Assembly: GCA_025201345.1 (NCBI GenBank)
Contig: JAIXMG010000006.1
Span: 1,116,001-1,180,000 of the forward strand
Length of the DNA: 64,000 bases
DNA from: Thamnidium elegans
Lineage: Eukaryota; Mucoromycota; Mucoromycetes; Mucorales; Mucoraceae
Direction of reading: 5' to 3'
Below are positions 47,744-58,345 of the stretch, piece after piece. Each line of letters starts with the position of its first letter. Position 1 is the first letter of the stretch. The position numbers and the translations under genes were made by a program. The notes under the pieces are model-generated. The model did not search any database. It had not been told where the DNA came from and was given only the letters and a program-made list of their open reading frames with translations.

Positions 47744-48131
47744 CTTAAAATAATACTTTTTTTTGTAATAATCTAAAATAATATAAATAACCATCGAAAA
47801 ATCACAATCTAATAAAATTCAATTCATTTTGTTTATAATTTAATCTTATACTTCTTTAACTTATAAAAGATCTCTTAACTAGCTCTTTTATTCATCTCTT
47901 CATTCTCTATTTTATTCTATACTTGAATTCCCTTGGATCTCACTCTCCATTGTACTCTTATCTAAAACTCTTTATTTACCTTATTTTACCTAAGTCGTTC
48001 TACTTATAAAGCAGGAACTGGTGCTCACTTTTCTTACTATTACCTTGTTATACTCTTTTTACACTTTACCACACTATCTATTGATTAACAACCTTTTATT
48101 TTATTTCTCTACCACATCCCAAATTCTAACA
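47744..48131 (+). repeat. Left arm of a perfect 388-bp inverted repeat (LTR-like)
   Basis: Base by base this arm is the exact reverse complement of 48160-48547 where I compared it, with a 28-nt spacer at 48132-48159. The arm ends ...CCCAAATTCTAACA. With the mirrored TGTTAGAATTTGGG, this resembles the TG..CA ends of long terminal repeats. Weaker similarity continues outside both arms (AATCCTCTTCAA and AACGAGCG-like blocks), so each arm is part of a longer element copy. Further copies lie at 46850-47215 and 48800-49106. Confidence 0.9.
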
Positions 48132-48159
48132 GCCGCATACACCGCTGATACTATTGTTA

Positions 48160-48547
48160 TGTTAGAATTTGGGATGTGGTAGAGAAATAAAATAAAAGGT
48201 TGTTAATCAATAGATAGTGTGGTAAAGTGTAAAAAGAGTATAACAAGGTAATAGTAAGAAAAGTGAGCACCAGTTCCTGCTTTATAAGTAGAACGACTTA
48301 GGTAAAATAAGGTAAATAAAGAGTTTTAGATAAGAGTACAATGGAGAGTGAGATCCAAGGGAATTCAAGTATAGAATAAAATAGAGAATGAAGAGATGAA
48401 TAAAAGAGCTAGTTAAGAGATCTTTTATAAGTTAAAGAAGTATAAGATTAAATTATAAACAAAATGAATTGAATTTTATTAGATTGTGATTTTTCGATGG
48501 TTATTTATATTATTTTAGATTATTACAAAAAAAAGTATTATTTTAAG
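48160..48547 (-). repeat. Right arm of the perfect inverted repeat
   Basis: Exact mirror of 47744-48131. The absence of any difference between arms implies very recent origin, ongoing gene conversion, or an assembly fold-back; see the finding. The divergent extension continues to about 48700. Confidence 0.9.
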
Positions 48548-48799
48548 TTAAAGTTTAAAAGGCAATCCTTGTTAAGGAGGATCCTCTTCAACGAGCGTCC
48601 TTCTTGGATTTGTGACACTACAAAAATTGTAAGACACTATGTAACACTATATGGTTCCGTAGAATGTAAATTTGTTACACGACAAAATACTATTTTCTCT
48701 TTTTGGTTTTGGATGAAGCAAATCGTGGATACATCCGATGCATGAACAATTTAATAGATGGTTCATCCATACAAATATCTTTTCTTATCTCTTTTTTTT

Positions 48800-49106
48800 T
48801 TTTAAAAAAAACATATAAATATCAAACAAATAATCAAATAAAAATAAAAATCAATTTAACTTACTACCTAACTAAATACATAAAAAGGGCTTTCAATCTT
48901 TTTACTACTATTTTATTCCCTCCTATCTATATTTACTCGTAGCTTGATTCCCTTGAATTATTTAAAATTCATTGTATCTTTTTAATTTTATTTAAACTAT
49001 ATTTCTACCTTTAAGTCGTTCTACTTATAAAAACAGGAACTGGTGCTCACTTTTCAACAAAATGTGCTGCAATATCCCAAGATTTTTACTCATCATCATT
49101 CTAACA
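48800..49106 (+). repeat. LTR-like element copy, third, ending in TTCTAACA
   Basis: In the same orientation as the left arm. It retains the block AAGTCGTTCTACTTATAAA, followed by GGAACTGGTGCTCACTTTTC almost unchanged, and ends CATTCTAACA at 49106, like the arm end. The middle is clearly diverged, so it is older than the palindrome. Confidence 0.65.
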
Positions 49107-49339
49107 GGGCAGAAACAATTGACCCGCCAAAATTCCCTTATGGCACTTAGTTCTTGACATTATACGGTGGAACCATACGATTTAACCATTCCATAGTCGT
49201 CTGTTTTTTAATTTACGAAAATTGGACTCGCCTGTTCTACTATATACCAGCTGCTAAAACAACCTGATATTAACGTTTTCTAATCTTGGGCTTTCCGTAA
49301 ATTTCTACTGCTGTGTAGTGATGCGTTTTTTCTTCCATC

Positions 49340-50040
49340 ATTTCCAGCACTCACTAAAGTAGATCCTTCTCTGAAACTTAAAGAATGGCTTCCGAATTAT
49401 GATCACTGGATCTTACGCACGAGAGCTCATAAACTGTCAATGATCTGTCAAGCCACTATCGGTGATTTTAGACTACATATGCAACTAGAACATCGCTGTA
49501 AAAAGGAAACGGATGTATTGATTACTACATCTAGGCTGGCTCGCACACCTTTTGTTATTTCAAAAAATTATCTTCCTCCGACTTCATAGACGTATTTCTG
49601 GTTATTGCTCTTGCCTCATAAGGTTGACATTGTTTGGTGGTGTTTCGTACAAGATCGAGTAAAAGTTCAGGGCACGCTTTTTCGATGGGGCCCGTAAATA
49701 TGACCATCTTGCTATATGTCAAATCTTTCAGTCAGAAAACGAAAATAACCAAACTTTTTGTGTCAGCTGTAGTAAAAAATGTGGTTTTTGGAAGAGCTTA
49801 CATGATCGACATAGTTACTCAGTCCCCGAAGACGAGCTTATCTCTCTCGATATAATACTTAACTGTATGTGGCGTTACCACTCGATGTGTATTTTTGATA
49901 CCACCTTTTCTTGGTGCTATTTTACCATTGTTCCTTATTTAAATTCTCGTTAGCTCGATCAGTGGTATCCTCGCCATGCCTGACCGACTCGACAACGTAT
50001 TAAAAGATTCTTTGATTCTATCGAGTCTTACTTTCAATAG
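49340..50040 (+). mobile_element. LINE (non-LTR retrotransposon) ORF2 3' remnant
   Basis: About 80 codons are open from 49340 (KVDPSLKLKEWLPNYDHWIL, RAHKLSMICQATIGDFRLHM, HRCKKETDVLITTSRLARTP). After a stop and a frameshift, a second piece reads KYDHLAICQIFQSENENNQT, then FCVSCSKKCGFWKSLHDRHS. The F..C.KK..FWKSL pattern resembles the zinc-binding region that follows reverse transcriptase in LINE ORF2 proteins. Stops, a frameshift and the absence of the polymerase domain show it is a dead 3' fragment, as expected for 5'-truncated LINE insertions. Confidence 0.5.
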
Positions 50041-51002
50041 TCCAACCTTATCCCCACCCCCTTTTTCTATCTTCTTTTCTTTTTTATTTTATTTTTAACT
50101 TTAATAAAGTACGCGATTTTATACAAAATTCGTTTTATGTAGAAATTGCAAATATTCCTAAATATTCGAAAAGAAAGAAGGTAATATTATGTTTTAAAAG
50201 TATTACAAATGACCCCTGACAGTTGCTACGAAGGAATTGGATTACATATCGTTTTTTAAAACTGTGAGGGGGGAAAAACTCGGTTACTATCATTAAATGT
50301 TTTTTTTAAAAAAAAGCATGTGAATATAGTCAAAGAAGAAGCTAGGTGACACGAAAGTTTTGCTGCGGGAAGATTTATAGTTTTTAACTGTACCTATATG
50401 GATTTTTTTCTATTATCTATTAATGTGATACAATTAGTTTTTTTTTGCTTGATATATATATATAAGAAATGATGAAGGCTTAATAGTATGTATATATTAG
50501 CGTATACCTTTACTTGTAGCTCGTATAATAAATCAAGTCTTGATAAAGAAGACGAGAAAAAGAAGTATGTTATAACGTTCTTCAAATGAATTGTATAAGT
50601 TTAAAGATCTTAAAGTGTTTATGATACTGTTCCGATCCAACATTCTTGTATTATTAAATTAAAATGTATCTTGGTAATCGATCTTTTTTTTTTTGGCAGC
50701 AAAAATTCATTGTAATAACAGAGCTAATATATACTAGGTACAGTAGACTTCAAGAATAAAGCAATATTCTTACGAGTATATTAGATTTTAGAAGATCTTT
50801 GTGTAGTTTTGTGGGATATCAAGATAAGTGATGACACAAACCAATCAAAAGGATCCCTTTATCTAGTTTTTTTTTCTGACTAATCTGACTAATTATTTAA
50901 AAAATTCTCTTCTTTTTTTTTTCTTTTCCTCTCTTTTTTTCAACTTCTTTCTTTTTTATACACACATAAAAAAAAAGCCAATAAACTTACATTAAAGAAA
51001 AC
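50041..51002. other. Intergenic, DRE2 promoter side
   Basis: AT-rich without recognised genes. The right end (50905-50965) is a CT/T-rich leader directly before DRE2. Confidence 0.4.
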
Positions 51003-52040
51003 ATGTCGTTAAATTCATTTACTGCTGGAGATAAGGTATTATTTGTTGCACCTGCAACTGTCGATCAAGCTGCTTTTATCCAAGTCAAGAATTCTGTTCA
51101 AGAGCAAGTAGGTTCAAATGGTCAAACAGCTTTTGAAGTATTCGAGCGTGTCTCTGAAGGTAACTTAAACTGTTATATATATCTGCAGCTTAAAAATTAA
51201 CATTAGTTTTTAGCACCTTTGATCAAGTCTAGTTATAACCTCATTTACTCTAATCTTTTCTCTCCTTCTGTTTCTATTCATACACCTTCCATGTTTTCTC
51301 ATTACTTGACTACTTTGGCAGCCGGTGGTCGTTTGATTTTAGAAGAAGTTGTATTGTTGGTCGATTTAGCAAACACTATTTGTCCCATTACTCGTAAATC
51401 AACCGATTTAGAATCCATGTTGAAGCTTGCTGGTTTTGTTGATGTTACAGTCACCAATGTCGCTCCCGTTTCCGACGAAACTTTGGCTTCTTATTTTAGA
51501 TTATGGGGTACAACCAAAATTGAACAGGGCGTCAGTAGATTGACAGGTAAATTTGGTATTGCTCATATTGAGGCCAAAAAGCCAGCTTATGAAGTTGGTC
51601 AAAAGATGAAGTTAAACTTTAAAAAGAAGCCTAGTAATAAAAAAGCAGTTTGGGCCAGTGTGTCAACTGATGATATCGAAGACGATGATTTATTATTGGA
51701 TGAATCTGACAGAGTAAAGCCTAGTAAGGAATCTTTAGCTAGACCAGATGATTGTGAATTGACAGAAGGAAAGAGAAAGGCTTGTAAGAATTGTACTTGT
51801 GGTAGAGCCGAAGAAGAAGAAGCAGAGGCAAATGGTGTTGTCTCTTTGGATTTAATGGATGATATTCAAGATGAAATTGTTGAAGTTGATCCTACACCAA
51901 AGAAGGCTGGTTGTGGAAGTTGTACTTTAGGTGATGCCTTTAGATGTTCTACCTGTCCTTACTTAGGTATGCCTGCTTTTACTGCTGGTGAAAAGGTTGC
52001 TTTGGGTGGCATGTTTGCTCAAGATGACATCGAGTTTTAA
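51003..52040 (+). CDS. DRE2: Fe-S cluster assembly protein Dre2 (anamorsin/CIAPIN1)
   Basis: Dre2 accepts electrons from the diflavin reductase Tah18 to drive cytosolic Fe-S cluster assembly. Exons 51003-51159 and 51214-52040 join in phase to 327 residues. The N-terminal half is a degenerate methyltransferase fold without a SAM motif (MSLNSFTAGDKVLFVAPATV, HYLTTLAAGGRLILEE). A linker and the C-terminal CIAPIN1 domain follow. Cluster motif 1 is in DDCELTEGKRKACKNCTCG (a [2Fe-2S] site). Motif 2 is the twin CX2C in CGSCTLGDAFRCSTCPYLGM. The protein ends GGMFAQDDIEF. All eight cysteines are present, so it should be functional. Confidence 0.95.
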
Positions 52041-53183
52041 TATATCCCACTCTTTTTCTTTTCTACCCTTTCTCTTTTCATCGCATGTTACATCATACCT
52101 TTTTTTTTAATCTTTTTTTTTTGTAATAATCTTTTTTATTATAGTAATAATTTTTATATTTTCATGTACTCTCTCTCTTCCACCCCCTTAAAGCTTATAG
52201 AAATAATCAATAAATAAAATGTCATTTTTTCGACAGTTATTACTGTTTGCTTATTTAGTACTAATGGAAGAAAAAAATATACATGGTTTCTGTAGATGAA
52301 TCAGTCTTTGCATACATACTTAATGCGCAGTACGTATTAATGCAAGTGTCATATAGATCGAGATGGTATTATCGATGTATGCTAAATCTTAGATATAGAG
52401 AGTGGGATTTGCTTACTTGCTATTAATGGGTCAGTATCAAGATGAATCATACTTTGTGTGTACTGCATCGTATCTATTTTTACTAGAAACCGATATGGTA
52501 TTAACCGTATATGCTAGATCCTGCCAGATTGCACAAGGAAGCAAAAGGACCTTATGGTTGGTCCAGGTATCGCATTTGTACTAGATCTCAGGTATGTAGC
52601 TTATCTACTATTAAAGGATCCGTACAAGAAAAAGAAAAAACACTTAATAGTTGATTTATATCAATCATACCTTTTTCATGCTCCGAACACTTTATATGTA
52701 TATCTACAGGGACAGCAAGTTTATGTTGGGTCGAGATGTCATTACTGATATATTTATGATGGTGTAGTTCCTTTTTGAATAACTGATTTCTCATAAGTCA
52801 AGTTTCGTCGGTAATCTATACCGTTTCTTTTTTGAATGACTGACTTCTCATAAGCCAAGTTTCGTCGGTAATCTACACCGTCTCTTTTATATTCTTTTAC
52901 CCGTGTATAATTGGTTATTATAAACCAAGTTTGACACCGTCAAATGTAATATTAAAAAGGGGGGAGAATCCGGTGTTACACGCCGTTTACAAGTAGAAAA
53001 AAGAACAATAAGATGAAACCAGTCACCTTAGTTTTCATATCGGAGTCATATTTTTTTTCTATTCTCTTTATAAAGCTGCTGACAAACGGAATCCCCTCTC
53101 TCTTGACAACTCCCTTTTTTTTATCCCTTTTATTTTATCCATCTTTTTTTCTTCTTTAGCTATTTAATATTATATATAGTAAT
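52041..53183. other. Intergenic with tandem and LTR-like repeats
   Basis: Between 52250 and 52980 the sequence holds degenerate internal repeats (ATGGTATTA..CGTATGCTA-like units at about 52362 and 52496). At the right side, on the minus strand, is a sequence starting GTGTAACACCGGATTCTCC (52980 downward) that looks like an LTR start. There is no intact gene. The last 100 bp before 53184 are the CT/T-rich leader of ECM31. Confidence 0.4.
52768..52885. repeat. Two tandem copies of a 60-bp unit
   Basis: The units at about 52768-52828 and 52829-52888 share TGACTTCTCATAAG, CAAGTTTCGTCGGTAATCTA and ACCGT with few differences. A third, more divergent unit may follow to 52940 (AAACCAAGTTTGACACCGTC). 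Such repeats are common in LTR promoter regions; that role is inferred here. Confidence 0.7.
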
Positions 53184-53611
53184 ATGATGTCTGTTACAAG
53201 ATTAAGAACATTAGTATTAGCTCAAAAGGTTTTATCAAGACCTATTATGCCTGTTTTTGCAAGCAGATTTTATTCAAGTAGGCCAGTAGAGCCCGTAGCC
53301 CAAAGTAAAGTAAAGTTTTTATTTTATTTATTGTGTAACTTACCCCAACATTTTTAATTATAATATTTTAGCTAGATCCAAAGTATCAATTAAAACTATT
53401 CAAACCATGTATCGTCGTAAAGAAGCCATTTCAATGATGACCGCTCAAGATTATCCTTCTGGTCTTGTAGTTGATAAAGCCGGTATTGATATTTGTTTGG
53501 TGGGTGATTCTTTAGCTATGGTTACCTTGGGTTATGATTCTACAAATCCTCTTACTGTTGAGGTAAAAAAAAGCTTTTTTTTTGTTTTTTATGTATTGTT
53601 TGTTTATGTAA

Positions 53612-53653
<42 letters not shown>

Positions 53654-54489
53654 TAATAGGATATGTTGCATCATTGTCGTGCTGTAGCTAGAGGTTGTAA
53701 ATCTCCATTTGTTATTGCAGATTTACCTTACGGTAGTTATGAAGCAAGCCCTGATGATGCAGTAAGAGTATCACTTCGGTTTATGAAAGAAGGCAACTGC
53801 GATGTAAGAAACTTTTTTTTATTACTGGTTACACACAAACTAATTAAAAAAAAAATTTATACATGTAGGCTGTCAAACTAGAAGGTGGTATAGAAATGGC
53901 AGAAACAATTCATAGAATTAGTCGTATTGGTATTCCAGTCATTGGTCATATCGGTTTAACTCCTCAAAGACAATCTGCTTTAGGTGGATTTAGAGTTCAA
54001 GGCAAAACAGCTAAACAAGCAACTGCTTTATTACGAGACGCTTTAGCGGTACAAGAGGCCGGCGCTTTTGCAATAGTGATTGAAGCTGTGCCTGAAGAAA
54101 TTGCTGGTTACATTACACAAAAATTAAAGGTACCCACTATTGGCATTGGCGCTGGTGTACAATGCTCCGGTCAAGTTTTGGTTCAAAATGATGCTTTAGG
54201 TTTATTTGATAAATTTGTACCAAAGTAAGTACTTGTATACATATATATATATAACTAGTCTCTTAATTATTATTATTGCTATAGGTTCACAAAGCAATAC
54301 TGTAATTTAAATCAGATTATAGTAAATGCATTAAAAGAATATCATCAAGATGTTAAAAGTAGACAATTTCCTGCCCCTCAAAATACCTATCCTATTGACC
54401 CTATTCAATTGGAAAAATTCTATGCACAAGAAAGAGAAAAGAATGGAGTTCGTGACCAAGAAGAAGAAAGAGCTGCCCATGCCATGTAA
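53184..54489 (+). CDS. ECM31: Ketopantoate hydroxymethyltransferase (PanB), mitochondrial
   Basis: It adds a hydroxymethyl group from methylene-tetrahydrofolate to alpha-ketoisovalerate, the first step of pantothenate and CoA synthesis. Exons 53184-53304, 53372-53562, 53660-53803, 53869-54224 and 54285-54489 join in phase to 338 residues. Residues 1-40 form a mitochondrial presequence (Arg/Ser-rich, no acids: [20 protein letters not shown]). Core motifs: [36 protein letters not shown] with the metal-binding Asp, [31 protein letters not shown] and [17 protein letters not shown]. Intron 2 contains an uninterrupted T run of about 36. It is convergent with the IF3 gene, 66 bp apart. Confidence 0.95.
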
Positions 54490-54555
54490 TAATAATAATA
54501 AAACATATATTTTTATGAATACCAAAAAAAAAGAAAAAGAGGGAATCATTTTATT

Positions 54556-55257
54556 TTATTGTTTTCTTTCAAATTGCATAGAACAATTTTGACCATTAAA
54601 AGCAGGTTGTTTCGCAAGCTTATAGTCTTCCATTAATCCAGCCACAGTAGAAATTACCTCTTGTTGAGTTTCCTTATCTACACGCTTCTGTCCACGTTTA
54701 TAAACAATATCTAATTTAACTTTATTTCCTTTATCCAAAAACTGTATTGCCTTGTTTAATTTATGTTCCATATCATGAGAGCTAACATTCCAACCAAATA
54801 CAATTTCCTTTAATACTGATTCAGGTGAAGTCTGCTTCTTCTTTTTACTTTGTTTTTCCTTTTCAAATAATGCTTTTTTATCAAACAAACGACACACTGG
54901 GTTAGGTTTGGCTGAAGGATCTACTTCAACCAAGAAATAACGAGAACGATCGAATTGGTTCAATACGTCTTGTACTCGACAACGGGAATGAGCCTCTCCT
55001 TGCTCATCGACAAAGGTAATAAAACGTGAACTGATCTCTTCATCCCTACGTGATCGTCCAGAACTGGTTTTGGACTGTGTAGGCTTACTATGCTGTTGTT
55101 GTTGCAAAGGAGCTAGTGGTTGTGGTGGTCGAAAGGCTGTGCTTTGTCTTTGACGTTGTAAACTTGCTCCTCCTCCTCCTGGAAGCGTTTGTGCTAATGT
55201 ATTATAGTTACGAGTAACTCTACAGAATAAACGCAAAGTAGGCTTCAAAGATAACAT
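54556..55257 (-). CDS. Mitochondrial translation initiation factor 3
   Basis: IF3 keeps mitochondrial ribosomal subunits apart and checks initiator tRNA pairing. It is a single exon of 233 residues. The N-terminus is a basic, hydroxylated presequence (MLSLKPTLRLFCRVTRNYNT), followed by a Gln/Pro-rich linker not found in bacterial IF3. The N-domain shows RFITFVDEQGEAHSRCRVQD and YFLVEVDPSAKPNPVCRLFD. The Lys-rich linker KEKQSKKKKQTSPES leads to the C-domain, with SHDMEHKLNKAIQFLDKGNK and VKLDIVYKRGQKRV. The two-domain layout and length fit mitochondrial IF3. The yeast counterpart is Aim23. Confidence 0.9.
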   Translation of the reverse strand: MLSLKPTLRLFCRVTRNYNTLAQTLPGGGGASLQRQRQSTAFRPPQPLAPLQQQQHSKPTQSKTSSGRSRRDEEISSRFITFVDEQGEAHSRCRVQDVLNQFDRSRYFLVEVDPSAKPNPVCRLFDKKALFEKEKQSKKKKQTSPESVLKEIVFGWNVSSHDMEHKLNKAIQFLDKGNKVKLDIVYKRGQKRVDKETQQEVISTVAGLMEDYKLAKQPAFNGQNCSMQFERKQ

Positions 55258-56049
55258 TTTTTTGAAAGAAAAAATAAAAAAAGATCCGACTATAAAAAAC
55301 TGCCCCTGCCTTGTTGAAAAAAAAAAAAAAAACTATTAAACACCCGTCACGAACTAAGCTTAAATGGGTTCATCGGTGTGTGCATTAAAAAAAATATTCA
55401 ATAAATACTTTTATACAAAAAAAAAATACATTCTACTACTTTTTCTTTTGCATAGGATAATACTATTCAAAAGGTACAAATATAGTTTATTAGATAGGTT
55501 CAAAGACATTCGTCAAAGCGTGTGGTTCATGTTTTAAGAGAGCGAGGGTTTTTATTCCATTATATGTTAGTGAATATTTACTTTTCTCTTGACGTGGGGA
55601 ACCTGCTTTATGAAACAAGTTGAAATAACGTGTGTAAAAATGATTAAACACGAGTACATTATATGAAACAGGTTGCAGTCTAAATACGCTATCATTGATA
55701 AAATATATATCACATGAGTAAATAGACCCCCCCCATTTTATCTATATTTTTTTTTTAAGATACAGTTTTTCTTAGAGCAGCAGCTGTGTATAAAATTAAT
55801 ACTTGGCAGTTTTTTTTGTCTGACTGTGTAAATAGAACACGTGTCAAGGTTTTCCCTGCAAAAAACAAGTGTCAAGAACATTACACGAAAACAGTTTGAA
55901 GATCAATACAAATACCTCTATATATCAAAAATAATTATTATATATACATTATATTAATAGCTAATCCAGATACTTTCTGTTTACTTATCCTAAACCTAGT
56001 ACAATACAGTAGCTGCTCTCTTCGAATCAAAAGTTGAATTTAAAAAGTT
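55258..56049. other. Intergenic, nothing recognised
   Basis: A short C run near 55729-55736 and A runs near the IF3 start. No gene is seen. Confidence 0.4.
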
Positions 56050-56900
56050 TGTAGAAGGCATAAAGGCACTATGGCGATGAAGAATTTTTAACGTGTATTT
56101 CCAGATTTAGAAACCCTTCACTTTAATCAAGATACGGAGCAAATAAGTACAAATTATAGTGGCGCTGTTGTACTTTCGTTTACTCAACAGAAATACTTTC
56201 GATGTAAAATATATCCCCTATGAAAATATAGCTTCGTTATTACTTTTATATTGGAAATATGAATCTTACAAAGCAGCTAACAAGAAGGTAGTATCTTTTA
56301 ACATTAGAAGAAATTATTTTAATCTGCAACCCTATCCCGACCAAACCTTGTATCAGTATGTCAAATAAATGCAGAGTAACGGCTTCTAGTATAAAATTTG
56401 AAGATATACCTTGGACTGCTGAATTAGTTGGTAGAAAACGTAGGACCACTTTTAACTAATTTGTGTATCAGGTTTATGCCTCAAGATACATCTAGTATAG
56501 CGGAGGAAATAATAGCTGCGTACCAAATATATCCTTTAGATCATGTGTCTGATTGCTGTTCTTCTTTAAAGAAATTGGAATGCTTTTTTGGTATCATAGT
56601 AACCTTAAGTCCTGAAAGCTCACATCGATTGAAGAACTCAATTTGAGTTTTATCAAAATTTACCTAAAAATTTTGGAACGCTTATCTATTCAATTACCAA
56701 ACTTGAAGACTTTGTCACTTGTGGAAAATAATTTTATACCATATGATGGAACGCTTGATAATGGAAACACAATGGTCACATCTACATGCGTTTTTTTTTC
56801 AAGCACTCGAATGAAAATGGCGATCAATATTTCTACAAGGATTCCAAGTCTGACTTTACTAGACTCTTTAAATGTTTGGAAGTTGATTACTTAAATATGA
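56050..56900 (+). pseudogene. Decayed F-box/leucine-rich repeat gene
   Basis: Pieces of LRR-like protein in changing frames: a FPDLETLHFNQDTEQIST-like start near 56100, LLTNLCIRFMPQDTSSIAEE near 56445, CSSLKKLECFFGIIVTL near 56560, and LSIQLPNLKTLSLVENNF near 56680. Stops and frameshifts separate them. The [LV]PxLxTLxL pattern is that of the mucoralean F-box/LRR family seen intact at 32611-33531. It is not close enough to call a direct duplicate. Confidence 0.55.
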
Positions 56901-57906
56901 TGAACGGTATATCAGCTTACTTCTTAAACTTTACGTGCCAAGCTGTCCGTGGCTTAACTATTTAGTTTGGCCAAATAAATATAAAATTAACTGAATAAGT
57001 CACTCTTTTTTCTCTTCCTTTTTTTCCCCTTTTTTGTATCTTCAGGCATTTGAATATATAAAACCAATGGCTTCAAATTGAAACAAGTAGATATAATATT
57101 GAGTGCTTTACTTTCCAAAGCTTGTTATTCTTACAGTCCCTAACTATACTCTACGAAGACATTAGAAGTAATATGACCCTACCCATCATCCATCATCTCC
57201 TAGTCCAAAGTTTTTAACTTATAAAAAAAAATAGAAAATATGATTATATGTTAGAGTCACACCAGACTATCACTTTTTATACATACACAATGATAATTCC
57301 ATGGAAGGAGTAGAGGACAAATATGTGTCATCGTAGGTTAGGACTACTATTGGTATTGACTATAATACGTCTTGATTATTATAAATAGAAACAATACTAT
57401 CATATTTCAAATAAAAATATTTACTGAACAAAATACTAATAAAAAAAATGCACTCCTCTTGGTTCACAAAATAAGAATACTTTGTTACTAACAGGACAAG
57501 CAGCCAAGGGAAGGCGAGAATACTTCTGGTCCCAAAAAGTAATGGTAGGTCCATCTGATCAGTAGAATAAACTACATCACAAAAGGAACTACTTATAAAA
57601 TACTACATATTCTTACTTTCCAATACAAAGGCCACCCCCACAATTACGAGCACAAAGGAGTTTTCAGTAAGGACTCTAGGTCAGAGGCACGGGACGGGCA
57701 TAAATGTCGGCACCGAAATCCCACCAACTCAACCAGCAAACCGATATCCATCAACTATGTTTTTCCATTACAGAAAAAGAGAAGATGATTGAGGACGATA
57801 CCGTATGACACAGCTAAGGGACTGCACCAATTGCCCCTCGAATGCATTGAGATTCCAGTATAAAAACAGCCCGCAAGGATAGTATCAGAATGTAGCCACC
57901 AGATAA
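56901..57906. other. Intergenic, no gene recognised
   Basis: Frames are short and low in protein character. The 57600-57900 part is less AT-rich than its neighbours and may belong to the degenerate element that follows. Confidence 0.35.
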
Positions 57907-58345
57907 ACTATAAGAATGAATTAAATTTTGGCAGGAGAGAAAACAAACTAATTTGGTAGGTATCTCTTCGTCTCACAACTTATAGCTACAGAAATAAGAA
58001 AATGCTACATGCAATGTTGACGCCAATTCTGATCCCAAGCCTAATGGTGCGACAAAAGACTTTTGTTTCCTTAAATCTCAATCCCATTTATACACTATCT
58101 TGGGACAACTTGAAAGTAATTTACTATAAAAAAAAAAGAGTTAATATCAAAGAAGTTAATAAAATAAGAGTATATTTACCTAAAAAAAACCAGTGAAAAG
58201 GCGTTCAATAAACCAAGCAAATACTAAAAAGTTGCCACTACAAAAAAAACATATATTTATCCCTAATGGTGTGCCATGTTTTTGAGAAAGTAGCGCCTGG
58301 GCTGTTGAAGCATTCAGACACAGGAGACAAAGAGAGAGTTTTAAG
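57907..58345 (+). repeat. Dispersed repeat, inverted relative to 36080-36480
   Basis: The plus strand here matches the minus strand of 36080-36480 along the whole segment (for example the block around 57960-58090). Both copies carry scattered differences. Remnants of the same putative peptide (FIPNGVPCF) are seen near 58250, but a stop breaks it. Confidence 0.6.

Noticed and set aside
47744..48547. Palindrome as a MITE or hairpin RNA gene
   Set aside because: Arm ends resemble TG..CA LTR termini and the arms recur singly nearby, so inverted LTR copies explain it better; small RNA data could revive the idea.
52402..52748. Frames at 52402-52748 as a gene
   Set aside because: Short overlapping frames over internally repetitive LTR-like DNA, without splice logic or protein composition.
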